Of a stretch of DNA of 64,000 nucleotides, positions 8,140 to 15,990 are shown one piece after another (the first letter of the stretch is position 1; every line of letters starts with the position of its first letter). The notes beneath the pieces are model-generated. The model was not told the DNA's origin. It ran no database searches and worked only from the letters and a program-made list of their open reading frames with translations. The stretch lies in NCBI RefSeq assembly GCF_014649735.1, contig NZ_BMTP01000008.1, positions 124,001 to 188,000 on the forward strand, in the 5' to 3' direction. The DNA comes from Streptomyces lavendofoliae (GTDB lineage: Bacteria > Actinomycetota > Actinomycetes > Streptomycetales > Streptomycetaceae). The position numbers and the translations under genes were made by a program.

Positions 8140-9396
8140 ATGGCGTCCCACGCGTTCCGCCGCCCCCTGTCCCACCGCTCCCTCTCCCGCCGCGCCCTGC
8201 TCACCGGGACGGCCGCCGCCGCGGCGGCCACGGCCCTCGGCGTGCGCGGCGGCGCGACCGCCTCCGCCGCCCCCGCGACCTGCGAACTTGCCCTGGAGAA
8301 CCGCTCGCTGCCCGGCACCGTCCGCGCCTACGTCACCGGCCACGAGCAGGGCACCGGCCGCTGGGTCCTGCTGCGCCCGGGCGGCGGCGTCTACCGTCCC
8401 GAGTCCCCCGCCGCCCCGCTGACGCCGGTGCCCGTCGACTGCGCGATACCCCTGCGACCGGCGGGCGCCGGGCCGGTGGTGCTGACGCTGCCGCAGATGT
8501 ACGGCGCCCGCGTCTACTTCGTCCGCGACAACAAGCTCGACTTCTTCCTCAACCCCGGCCCCGCCCTGGTCGAGCCGGCCTTCGCCACGCCGTCCGACCC
8601 CAACTACGGCCGGGTCTGGTCCTTCGCCGAATTCACGTTCAACCCCCAGCAGTTGTACGCCAACATCAGTTACGTCGACCTGGTGACCGCCCTGCCCATC
8701 GGCCTCACGCTCACCGGCGACACCACCCACACCGTCGCCCCGCTGCCGTCCGGCGCCCTCCAGCGGATCGCCGACGGGCTCGTCGCCCAGGCCGCGCGGG
8801 ACGGCCAGCCCTGGGACAAGCTGGTCATCCGCGCCTCGAACGGCTCGGTCCTGCGGGTGATCTCGCCGCAGAACCTCATGGCGCCGTACTTCGACCGCCC
8901 GGACCAGATGCCGTTCCGCGGCGCCTTCACCGGCTACATCGACCGCGTGTGGCAGAAGTACCGCACCACCGACCTGCGCATCGACCTGCAAGGCGGGCGC
9001 GGGGTGCGGGTGGGCCGGGTGAACGGGGACGTCCTCACCTTCACAGGCGGCCACAGCTTCACCCGCCCCACCTCCAAGGACGTCTTCACCTGCAACCACG
9101 GCCCGTTCGCCAACAACCCCGCCGACTCCGACGACCGCAAGGCGCTGCTCGCCCGCCTCGCGGCCGGCTTCAACCGCACGACCCTGCTCACCCACCCCGA
9201 CCAGCCGAACGGCCCGGCCCCCTCGGACTACTACCGCGACCCGTCGACCAACCACTTCTCGCGGGTGGTCCACGCCAACACGCCGATCGGGTACGCCTTC
9301 CCGTACGACGACGTGCGGCCGGACGGCCGGCCCGACGTCTCGGGCGCCGCGCACGACGGCAACCCGCGCCGTTTCACGGTGTCGGTCGGTTCGTAG
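8140..9396 (+). CDS. GH64 beta-1,3-glucanase (laminaripentaose-producing type), Tat-secreted
   Basis: A 418-residue protein starting with a Tat signal (SRRALLTG at ~16-23, Ala-rich core, cleavage near ASAAPA). The mature part has the thaumatin-like GH64 fold: QMYGARVYFVRD, FFLNPGPALVEPAF, and the catalytic pair, Glu164 in SFAEFTF and Asp180 in ISYVDLVTA. Their 16-residue spacing equals that of Glu154/Asp170 in the characterised Streptomyces laminaripentaose-producing enzyme. It should release oligosaccharides from fungal or algal beta-1,3-glucan outside the cell. There is no extra carbohydrate-binding module. Control by a sugar-responsive repressor is suggested by the palindrome at 8041-8058. 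Confidence 0.92.
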   Translation: MASHAFRRPLSHRSLSRRALLTGTAAAAAATALGVRGGATASAAPATCELALENRSLPGTVRAYVTGHEQGTGRWVLLRPGGGVYRPESPAAPLTPVPVDCAIPLRPAGAGPVVLTLPQMYGARVYFVRDNKLDFFLNPGPALVEPAFATPSDPNYGRVWSFAEFTFNPQQLYANISYVDLVTALPIGLTLTGDTTHTVAPLPSGALQRIADGLVAQAARDGQPWDKLVIRASNGSVLRVISPQNLMAPYFDRPDQMPFRGAFTGYIDRVWQKYRTTDLRIDLQGGRGVRVGRVNGDVLTFTGGHSFTRPTSKDVFTCNHGPFANNPADSDDRKALLARLAAGFNRTTLLTHPDQPNGPAPSDYYRDPSTNHFSRVVHANTPIGYAFPYDDVRPDGRPDVSGAAHDGNPRRFTVSVGS

Positions 9397-9653
9397 CCCC
9401 CGGGGCGGGCGGTCCGGCGACACCCCGGCGCGGGCGGGAGCCGGGACGGGGCGGGTCGCGTGCCGGCCGGCGCAGGTCCGCGCGGAGGCGGGTGGCGAGT
9501 TCGGTGCCGTGGCGCGCGGCGCGCGGATCGAGGTCGACGTCGAGCCGGGCGGCGGCGCGGACCCCCGCCCGGTCACCGACCGCACGCCGCGCGGTCGCGG
9601 TCCCGATCGGCCAGGCCGGTGACGTGTCGTCGGTGGCGTCTGCGCCCGGTGGG
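9397..9653. other. Intergenic region with weak coding-like composition
   Basis: A 257-base gap between two convergent genes. No clear hairpin terminator is seen. On the minus strand one frame ending near 9383 reads VRAAARLDVDLDPRAARHG and keeps a coding-like G/C pattern, but it has no start codon or ribosome binding site, so I treat it at most as a remnant. Confidence 0.35.
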
Positions 9654-10163
9654 TCAGCAGCCGCCGCAGTTGTAGTAGGTCACGTCCCAGTGGTTGCCCT
9701 CGTCGGCGTAGACGTTGCCGGAGCCGGACCTCCACTGGGGGGCACCGTCGCCGCGGAGGCCGATGTAGGTGAAGGTGTTCTTGATGTAGCTCCCGATGCA
9801 CGTGTACTTGCTGTAGTCGAGCTTGTAGCCGTTCCAGTGCGAGTACGTTCCGCCGGCGTGGCCGGTCTCGGTGCCGCCGGTGATGTTGAGGGCGCAGCCG
9901 CTGGCGCTCCTGAGGGTCTGGGCGCCCTGGGCGCTGGCGAGGTTGAGCTGCTCGAAGGACGTGCAGGTGGGGTTGTTGCGGTCCGAGCAGCCGCCGGAGG
10001 ACGACCAGGTGATCCCGGACGAGCGGAACATCGAGGTCGCGGTGGCGTGGCTGATCTTGGTGACCGCGTGGGCGTCGGTCGCGCCGCCGAGGACGCCGAA
10101 GCCCGGGGCGAAGAGCGCTCCCAGGAGCAGGGCCAGTGTGGTGAGGACGGGGCGGAGCTTCAT
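9654..10163 (-). CDS. Small secreted cysteine-rich protein, M15 metallopeptidase-like
   Basis: A 169-residue precursor with a signal peptide (MKLRPVLTTLALLLGALFAPG, cleavage near AHA-VT at ~38) and a mature domain of ~130 residues with six cysteines, probably three disulfides. Two motifs, SHWNGYKLD and GNHWDVTYY, have the spacing and chemistry of the zinc ligands in M15 peptidases (SxHxxGxAxD and the later HxD/H). The segment ITGGTETGHAGG precedes the first. M15 enzymes cut peptidoglycan stem peptides, so a wall hydrolase or DD-/LD-peptidase role outside the cell is plausible but inferred from motifs only. The start is ATG 10163, preceded by AGGAGGAAA. It is divergent from the YceI gene. Confidence 0.6.
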   Translation of the reverse strand: MKLRPVLTTLALLLGALFAPGFGVLGGATDAHAVTKISHATATSMFRSSGITWSSSGGCSDRNNPTCTSFEQLNLASAQGAQTLRSASGCALNITGGTETGHAGGTYSHWNGYKLDYSKYTCIGSYIKNTFTYIGLRGDGAPQWRSGSGNVYADEGNHWDVTYYNCGGC

Positions 10164-10278
10164 CGTTTCCTCCTGCGGATACCGGGGCGGGCGGTGCGCG
10201 TGCAGGTGGAGCAGACAGATGGTGCCGGACCTCTCCGCGCGTCCGCCAGAGGGCGTCGGAACTCCGCTCATCCAAGTG

Positions 10279-10329
10279 GTTGAAACTTAAACGGGATGGG
10301 GTTATGGTCGATGTCGTTGAAGGTTCAAC
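10279..10329. promoter_or_regulatory. Twin inverted-repeat motifs upstream of the YceI gene
   Basis: GTTGAAACTTAAAC (10279-10292) and GTTGAAGGTTCAAC (10316-10329) are two versions of one 14-bp motif, the second with perfect 6-bp arms, set 37 bases apart start to start. They flank the likely promoter of the gene starting at 10356 and look like a pair of sites for a dimeric repressor, for example a MarR-type protein. No such regulator is adjacent. Confidence 0.5.
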
Positions 10330-10355
10330 CAACCGCTTCGAGGGAGTTCGTCATC

Positions 10356-10964
10356 ATGGGTCTCTTCAGCCGCAGCACCACCGCCACCGCCACCGTCCCG
10401 GCTGCCGCCGTGGACCCGGCCCTGGCCGCCCTGACCGGCACGTACACGATCGACCCGTCGCACAGCGGCATCGGCTTCACCGCCCGCCACGCCATGGTCA
10501 CCAACGTGCGGGGCGCCTTCACCGAGTACGAGGGCACCCTGGAGCTGGACGGGGTGAACCCGGCGGCCTCCAGCGCCTCCATCGATGTGAAGATCGCCTC
10601 CATCGACACCGGCAGCGCCGACCGCGACAACCACCTGCGCAGCGCCGACTTCTTCGACGCCGAGCGGTCCCCGCTGATGACCTTCCGCTCCACGAGCGCC
10701 GAGGCACTGGGCGGCACGGACTACCGCATCACCGGTGACCTGACCATCAAGGGCGTCACCAAGCCGATCACCATCGACCTGGAGTTCAACGGCGCCGCCA
10801 AGGACCCCTTCGGCAACGAGCGCGTCGGCTTCGAGGGCAAGGCGGAGCTGCTCCGCTCCGAGTGGGGCCTGACGTGGAACGCCGCGCTGGAGACCGGCGG
10901 TGTCCTGGTCAGCGACAAGATCAAGCTGACGTTCGAGATCTCCGCGATCAAGACCGCCGAGTGA
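10356..10964 (+). CDS. YceI-family lipid/isoprenoid-binding protein
   Basis: A 202-residue protein with one complete YceI domain: GTYTIDPSHSGIGFTARHAMVTNVRG at the start, the central DNHLRSADFFDAERSPLMTF, and DLTIKGVTKPITIDLEF near the end. YceI proteins form a lipocalin-like barrel that binds polyisoprenoids or other amphipathic molecules. This copy has no signal peptide, so it is probably cytoplasmic. The start is ATG 10356 with GAGGGAG about 10 bases upstream; ATG 10296 lies upstream of the second operator-like motif and is unlikely. The physiological ligand is unknown. Confidence 0.88.
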   Translation: MGLFSRSTTATATVPAAAVDPALAALTGTYTIDPSHSGIGFTARHAMVTNVRGAFTEYEGTLELDGVNPAASSASIDVKIASIDTGSADRDNHLRSADFFDAERSPLMTFRSTSAEALGGTDYRITGDLTIKGVTKPITIDLEFNGAAKDPFGNERVGFEGKAELLRSEWGLTWNAALETGGVLVSDKIKLTFEISAIKTAE

Positions 10965-11318
10965 GCGGCTTGCGGGCCTCGACGAGCGTCCGGCACGAGT
11001 GAGCGGCAAAGGGACCTTCGGCCTCGATGAGGCCATGCGGGTCCCTCGGTCGTTCCCGGTACGAGGTGTCGGCCGCCGCCGTCACCAGCACCGCCGCCCT
11101 CTCCGCCGCCTCCACCCGGCGCACCTCCCCGGCCCGTTCCCACGCCCCCCACCAGCACAGCCACCCCTCCCCCCACAGCGGCCGGGGACGACGGAACACC
11201 CCGGACGGCGCGGACAAGGAAGACGACCGGGCGAGGCAGGGCGCGCGAGGTCTCCGGCGCGCGCACCCGGTCGGGCTCCGGGCGTGGCTCGACCCGGGGC
11301 CCGGCGCGTCCCGGGGGC
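10965..11318. other. Intergenic region after YceI, with a hairpin terminator
   Basis: A 354-base convergent gap. At 11011-11045 there is an interrupted hairpin: GGGACC (11011-11016) with GGTCCC (11040-11045), enclosing GGCCTC/GAGGCC (11020-11025 with 11029-11034). It probably ends the YceI transcript. The rest (11046-11318) is C-rich with no credible gene on either strand; frames there lack ribosome binding sites and recognisable motifs. Confidence 0.6.
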
Positions 11319-12212
11319 CTACTTCTTGAAGCCGTGGTTCATGAGCTTGGTCGCGTCCGCGTTGCGGTTGGCCTCCGAGGAGGACGCGAGGACCGTACCG
11401 ATGACCGTCCGGCCTTCGCGGGTGGCGGCGAAGACCAGGCAGTACTTGGCCTCCGGCCCGGAGCCGGTCTTGACCCCGAGGGCCCCCTGGTACGTGCCCA
11501 GCAGCTTGTTGGTGTTGGCCCACGTCATGTCGCGGTAGCCGCCGGTCTTCGTCGTGACCCGCTGCTTGGTCGACCTCGTCTTCACGACCGTCCGGAAGGT
11601 CGGGTTCTTCATCGCCTGCGCCGCGAGCCGGGTCAGGTCGCGCGGGGTCGAGTAGTTCTTGCCGTTGCCGATGCCGTCGAACGAGTCGAAGTGGGTGTTC
11701 TTCAGGCCCATGGCGCCGGCCGCCGTGTTCATCCTGCCCACGAACGACTTGACGCGTGCCGCCCGGGTGGAACCCGTGCCGTAGGTGTCGGCCAGGGCGT
11801 ACGCGGCGTCGCACCCCGAGGGGAGCATGAGGCCGTAGAGCAGCTGGCGGACGGTCACCTTGTCGCCCACGATCAGCCGTGCCGACGAGGCGGTCTTGGC
11901 GACGATGTAGTCGCTGTAGGCCATCTGGACGGTGACCTTGCGGTTCAGGTCCAGGTTCTTCTGCGAGAGGACCACGTGGGCCGTCATGATCTTGGCCGTC
12001 GACCCGGTGGGCAGACGGCTGTCGGCGGCCTTCGCGAACAGGGCCGCGCCCGTGCCGGCGTCCATCGTGAAGCCGCCCTTGGCGGTGACCGCCGGTGGGC
12101 GCACCGGGGCCGCCTGGGCCGGGGCGAGACCCGCCCCGGCCGCCGACATGGCGCAGACGGTCGCGCATACCGCTCCGACGCGGCTGATGTTCCTGCTGTT
12201 CAAAGTCGACAC
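11319..12212 (-). CDS. D-alanyl-D-alanine carboxypeptidase (S11 family)
   Basis: An up to 297-residue secreted serine peptidase of the low-molecular-weight penicillin-binding protein class. A signal peptide ends near AQA-AP (~34). Active-site motifs are S71-T-A-K74 (acylating Ser and Lys), S132-G-C134 in place of the usual S-x-N, and K248-T-G. It trims the terminal D-Ala from peptidoglycan stems. There is no C-terminal membrane anchor, so the enzyme is released or wall-associated. Two starts are possible: GTG 12212, which sits almost on top of GGGAG, and TTG 12203, which has that GGGAG at a better distance; the second may be correct. The S-x-C variant occurs in some actinobacterial members (from memory). 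Confidence 0.9.
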   Translation of the reverse strand: MSTLNSRNISRVGAVCATVCAMSAAGAGLAPAQAAPVRPPAVTAKGGFTMDAGTGAALFAKAADSRLPTGSTAKIMTAHVVLSQKNLDLNRKVTVQMAYSDYIVAKTASSARLIVGDKVTVRQLLYGLMLPSGCDAAYALADTYGTGSTRAARVKSFVGRMNTAAGAMGLKNTHFDSFDGIGNGKNYSTPRDLTRLAAQAMKNPTFRTVVKTRSTKQRVTTKTGGYRDMTWANTNKLLGTYQGALGVKTGSGPEAKYCLVFAATREGRTVIGTVLASSSEANRNADATKLMNHGFKK

Positions 12213-12366
12213 TCCCGTACGTGCAGCCGCGGCACCGCTGCCCGGAGAAAACCGCTACCGAGCAAGACACGGGGCCGGGCCCGGAGGATGCACGACAGCG
12301 GCGGGAAGCAACCGAAAGAGTGAACACCGGGTTTGTTGAGCGCCGGGCCGTTGAGCGCGGGGGCCT

Positions 12367-13593
12367 TCAGCGCCGGGGCGGCACCGACGGCTCGGCAGCG
12401 GGGCCCGTCCCCGGCCCACGTGCCCCCGGCCCCCGCGCCGCCGGCCCCCGGGCCCGCAGCCACCGCTCCAGCGGGTGCTCGACCGCGTGGTAGGCGCCCG
12501 CCGCCAGGGCCAGGCTCACGAGCAGGACGAGCGACCAGACCACCGCCGTGCCGCTCGGGCCGGCGGGTGCGCCGGCGTACCCCAGCCAGAGGCGGATCAC
12601 GATCTCGTGGATCAGGTACCAGGCGTACGACCACTGCCCGAGCCGGGTCGCCCACCGGCCGCCGAGGCCGGTCGGCCGTCCGTCGAGGTCCGCCCGCGCC
12701 ACGGTGGCCACCAGCAGGGCGAACAGCGGTGCGGCCAGCAGCTGCGAGGCGGTGTACGGGCTGTACCAGAGGGCGTCCGGCACGGCGCGCGACCAGGGCA
12801 CCAGCGCCAAGTGCCAGCCGGCCACCAGCGCCACCGCGGCCCACGGCCCCACCGGAGGCCGTCGGCCGCGCGCCACCGCCAGGCCGGTCACCACACCGAG
12901 CAGGAACTGCGCCGTCCGCGTCAGCGGCAGGTAGTCCAGCGCCCACGCGCGCGTGCCGGCGTCGTGGATCAGCGCGCCGGTCAGCCACACCGGCACCACG
13001 GCCACGCACACCCCGCCCGCGATCCACCGCCGGCCGCGCGCGGAGCGTACGGCGGGCAGGGCCATCAGCAGCGGGAAGAGCAGGTAGAACCATGCCTCGT
13101 CACTGAGCGACCAGGCCGCCGGGTTGCCGCCCCGCAGGATTACGGGGTCGGGCGTCCAGGCGTGGACCAGGAGCAGCGACGCGGTGACCGCCTTCGCGGA
13201 CACGTCCCTTCCGAGAGCCAGCCACGCGCCCACCGACAGCGCGGTGGTGGCGGCGAGGAGCGGCCAGATCCGGGCGAACCGGCGCCACAGGAAGAGCGGT
13301 GCCGGCACACGTCTCCCGTCGTACGTCCAGGCCAGCACGAACCCGGACAGCACGAAGAAGAAGGTGACGCCGCTGCGCCCGTACCGGACCGCCTCGCTGA
13401 GGCCGGGCAGCTCACCCGCCTGCCGGGACAGGTGGTACAGGACCACCAGGAGGGCCGCCCAGAAGCGCAGCCCGGTGAGGGACGGCAGCCGGTCCCGGCC
13501 GGCCCGGTCCCCGGAGGGCATGGAGGCGGCCGAGCCGGCATGAGGGCCGGGAGCGGGCGGACGCGCGGAGGGTACGGAGGCGGGCGGACGCAT
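12367..13593 (-). CDS. Membrane acyltransferase family 3 protein
   Basis: A 408-residue integral membrane protein with about ten hydrophobic segments. A proline-rich N-terminal ~35 residues precede the family signature LPSLTGLRFWAALLVVLYHLSR, whose Arg and His are the conserved residues of acyltransferase-3/OafA enzymes. The C-terminal ~35 residues are Gly/Pro/Arg-rich and cytoplasmic. Members move acetyl or other acyl groups onto sugars, lipids or antibiotics at the membrane; the acceptor here cannot be inferred. The gene stands alone, upstream of the DD-carboxypeptidase on the same strand with a ~150-base gap, so a cell-envelope substrate is a reasonable guess. Confidence 0.87.
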   Translation of the reverse strand: MRPPASVPSARPPAPGPHAGSAASMPSGDRAGRDRLPSLTGLRFWAALLVVLYHLSRQAGELPGLSEAVRYGRSGVTFFFVLSGFVLAWTYDGRRVPAPLFLWRRFARIWPLLAATTALSVGAWLALGRDVSAKAVTASLLLVHAWTPDPVILRGGNPAAWSLSDEAWFYLLFPLLMALPAVRSARGRRWIAGGVCVAVVPVWLTGALIHDAGTRAWALDYLPLTRTAQFLLGVVTGLAVARGRRPPVGPWAAVALVAGWHLALVPWSRAVPDALWYSPYTASQLLAAPLFALLVATVARADLDGRPTGLGGRWATRLGQWSYAWYLIHEIVIRLWLGYAGAPAGPSGTAVVWSLVLLVSLALAAGAYHAVEHPLERWLRARGPAARGPGARGPGTGPAAEPSVPPRR

Positions 13594-13750
13594 CCGGCGA
13601 TTATGCGGCCGGTCCGTCGCGCCGCGCCGAGGGCCCCCGGCGCCGGCTCAGTTCCGAAACCGCCGTACCGGCCCACCGGCCCACCGGCTCGCCGCCGGGC
13701 ACCCGCGCGACCTCACGCCGCCCGCCCGGGGGGCCCGGGCCGCGGCGGGC

Positions 13751-15100
13751 TCAGAACCCGCCGCCGCCGAAGTCGCCGCCGCCGCCGCCGAAGTCGCCAC
13801 CCCCGAAGCCGCCGCCGTCACCGCCGGAACCGCCGCCGAAGTCCGAGGCGTTGAAGTCGCCGCCCGAGAAGTCGCCGCCCTCGTACCCGGCGCCGCCGTA
13901 CTCCGACGCGTACGCCGGGGTGGAGAGCATCGAGCCCAGCATGGTGCCCATCAGCAGGCCGGGCAGGATGCCGCCGCCGAAGTACCCGCCGACCCACGGG
14001 CCGTACGCCGGTCCGGCCTCCCAGTAGGGGCGGCGGCCGTATTCGGTCTCCACCGTCCGGGTCATGGGGTCCTCGCCCCGCGCCAGCCGTGCGGCGTCCG
14101 CCGCGCAGACCGGTACCTCGCGCACCGCGCCGCCGGACGGGGACCACTCCACCTCGGTGGTGGCGGGGCCGTGGCGCGGGTCGAAGAAGCAGGGCGCCCG
14201 CCGCTCGGGAAGCGGGCGGCCCTCGCGGCGGGCGGACAGGACGGCCAGCGCGTAGCGGCCGTCCTCGATGGCCTCGGTCACCCCCCGTACGTCATGGGGG
14301 TGCCGGGCCTGGCCCATCAGGGACTTGGCCCTGTCGTAGGAGTCGAGGGCGCGTTCGTAGTCGGCGCGCATCGCGTCGTCGGCGCCCCTCTCGGCGGGGT
14401 GGAAGTCGAGCCGGTCGAGTTCCTCGCCGTACGCGGTGATGTCCTCGTCGACGACGACCCGCAGCCGGTCCAGGGCTTCCTGCTCCTGCCGCTCACGCCG
14501 CTGCCGCCGGCGGCGGGTGACGGTGAGGGCGGTCGCGCCGCCCGCGGCGGCCAGGGCGCCGACGGCGATCAGCCCGGCGACGGGGGCGCGCTCGCCGGGG
14601 GTGCCGGGCCATGAGCCGGGGGCGTCGCCGCGTACCTGCGGCAGGGCCTGGTCGACGAAGTCGTTCAGCTCGGTGGTGGCGTCCACGCCGGGCTGCCGCA
14701 CGGACTGCACGACGTTGCGTACGGCCTGGTTGGACATCACGGCCCGGTCGGCCCCGGCGGCGAACGCGTCACCGAGGCGGATGCCGTACAGGCCGGTGAT
14801 GCCGGTCTGGGTGCGCAGGTTCTGCAGCAGTCCCTGTTGCGGGAACTCCGCCGTGGCGGGCAGGACGGCGACGAAGACGGGCTTGCCGGCGTCCTCGATC
14901 TTGTCGGCCAGGGCGTCCGCCGCGGCCTTCGGCAGCTGGTCGGCGGCGTCGGGGTGGACGTACACCGGGCCCTGCTTCAGCGCCTCGGCCGCGTCCTGGA
15001 GCCCCGTGGCCCTGGCCCCCGCGCCGGGGGCCAGGGCCAGGAGCAGCAGCAAGGTCAGCCCCGCCAAGGCCGACAGAAGGGTGAACGGCCTGGTCCTCAT
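13751..15100 (-). CDS. Secreted/membrane protein with glycine-rich C-terminus, function unknown
   Basis: A 449-residue protein with an N-terminal signal or anchor (LLSALAGLTLLLLLALAPG) and an extracytoplasmic domain of ~140 residues (GPVYVHPDAADQLPKAAADAL and following). One membrane segment lies near residues 175-195. A charged, helical cytoplasmic part (RRRRQRRERQEQEALDRL) follows, and the tail is dominated by Gly, Phe, Asp and Ser in GGGDFGGGG-type runs. This architecture recurs in Streptomyces proteins annotated only as membrane or secreted proteins. The first domain resembles TPM-type modules in layout, but I see no diagnostic motif. It is divergent from the rsbQ-like gene with 83 bases between, so the two units may share regulation. 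Confidence 0.8.
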   Translation of the reverse strand: MRTRPFTLLSALAGLTLLLLLALAPGAGARATGLQDAAEALKQGPVYVHPDAADQLPKAAADALADKIEDAGKPVFVAVLPATAEFPQQGLLQNLRTQTGITGLYGIRLGDAFAAGADRAVMSNQAVRNVVQSVRQPGVDATTELNDFVDQALPQVRGDAPGSWPGTPGERAPVAGLIAVGALAAAGGATALTVTRRRRQRRERQEQEALDRLRVVVDEDITAYGEELDRLDFHPAERGADDAMRADYERALDSYDRAKSLMGQARHPHDVRGVTEAIEDGRYALAVLSARREGRPLPERRAPCFFDPRHGPATTEVEWSPSGGAVREVPVCAADAARLARGEDPMTRTVETEYGRRPYWEAGPAYGPWVGGYFGGGILPGLLMGTMLGSMLSTPAYASEYGGAGYEGGDFSGGDFNASDFGGGSGGDGGGFGGGDFGGGGGDFGGGGF

Positions 15101-15183
15101 ACCATCGACGCTACCCCAAAAGAGTGCAAAGCGGGCATAACCGTACTGGAGAATGGAACCGAACCCAATGGGAGGATGTTCGG

Positions 15184-15990
15184 GTGGACATTCGTCGGAG
15201 GAACAACGTCTCGGTGATCGGCCCCGAGGACGGCCCGGTCGTCGTACTCGCCCACGGGTTCGGCTGCGACCAGAACCTGTGGCGTCTGGTGGCGCCCGCG
15301 CTGGCCGTGGATTACCGCGTGGTGCTGTTCGACTACGTGGGCGCGGGCCGGTCGGACCTGACGGCGTGGAGCGCCGAGCGGTACTCCTCCCTCGACGGGT
15401 ACGCCGAGGACGTCCTCGACGTGTGCCGGGAGCTCGACCTGCGCGACGCGGTGTTCGTCGGCCACTCCGTGAGCGCCATGGCCGGGGTGATGGCGGTGGC
15501 GAAGGAGCCCGGGCGGTTCGGCAGGCTCGTGCTGCTGACCCCGTCCCCCTGCTACATCGACGACGGGGGGTACCGGGGAGGGTTCAGCAGGGAGGACATC
15601 GACGAACTGCTGGAGTCCCTGGACGCGAACTACCTCGGCTGGTCCGGCGCGATGGCCCCGCTGATCATGGGCAACCCCGACCGCCCGGAGCTGGGCGAGG
15701 AACTCACCGACGCCTTCTGCCGCACCGACCCGGACATCGCCCGGGTCTTCGCCCGCACCACGTTCCTGAGCGACAGCAGGGACGACCTGGCCAAGGTGTC
15801 CGTGCCGACGCTGGTCGTGGAGTGCGCCCAGGACGTGATCGCGCCGCGCGAGGTGGGCGCCTACGTCCACGCCGCCATCCCCGGCAGCCGCCTGGTGACC
15901 CTGGACGCCACGGGGCACTGCCCGCAGCTCAGCGCGCCGGAGGCCACGGTGGAGGCGATCACCGCCTTCCTGCGGGACGGCGAGCGATGA
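15184..15990 (+). CDS. rsbQ: RsbQ-like alpha/beta hydrolase
   Basis: A 268-residue alpha/beta hydrolase closely resembling Bacillus RsbQ in length and sequence: GHSVSAM carries the nucleophile Ser95, CAQDVIAP the Asp217, and GHCPQLS the His245. These lie within two residues of the Ser96/Asp219/His247 triad of RsbQ. The RsbQ-type segment SPCYIDDGGYRGGFS and the motif NYLGWSGAMAP are also present. In Bacillus, RsbQ is needed for RsbP phosphatase to sense energy stress, probably by making or delivering a small ligand to the PAS domain. The start is GTG 15184, with GGGAGG upstream. The stop overlaps the next start (ATGA), coupling it to the phosphatase gene. Confidence 0.9.
   Translation: MDIRRRNNVSVIGPEDGPVVVLAHGFGCDQNLWRLVAPALAVDYRVVLFDYVGAGRSDLTAWSAERYSSLDGYAEDVLDVCRELDLRDAVFVGHSVSAMAGVMAVAKEPGRFGRLVLLTPSPCYIDDGGYRGGFSREDIDELLESLDANYLGWSGAMAPLIMGNPDRPELGEELTDAFCRTDPDIARVFARTTFLSDSRDDLAKVSVPTLVVECAQDVIAPREVGAYVHAAIPGSRLVTLDATGHCPQLSAPEATVEAITAFLRDGER

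Noticed and set aside
9430..9650. Coding-like minus-strand stretch (VRAAARLDVDLDPRAARHG)
   Set aside because: No start codon, ribosome binding site or known domain; at best a gene remnant, so not listed as a gene.
10948..11160. Possible 59-codon minus-strand gene downstream of YceI
   Set aside because: It runs through the probable terminator hairpin and overlaps the YceI 3' end; no ribosome binding site of quality and no motif.
15101..15183. SigB-type promoter (GGGTA-like) between the glycine-rich membrane protein and rsbQ
   Set aside because: TTGGGGTAGCG is only ~15 bases from the leftward start, and the matching -35 spacing (12 bases) is too short for the known consensus.
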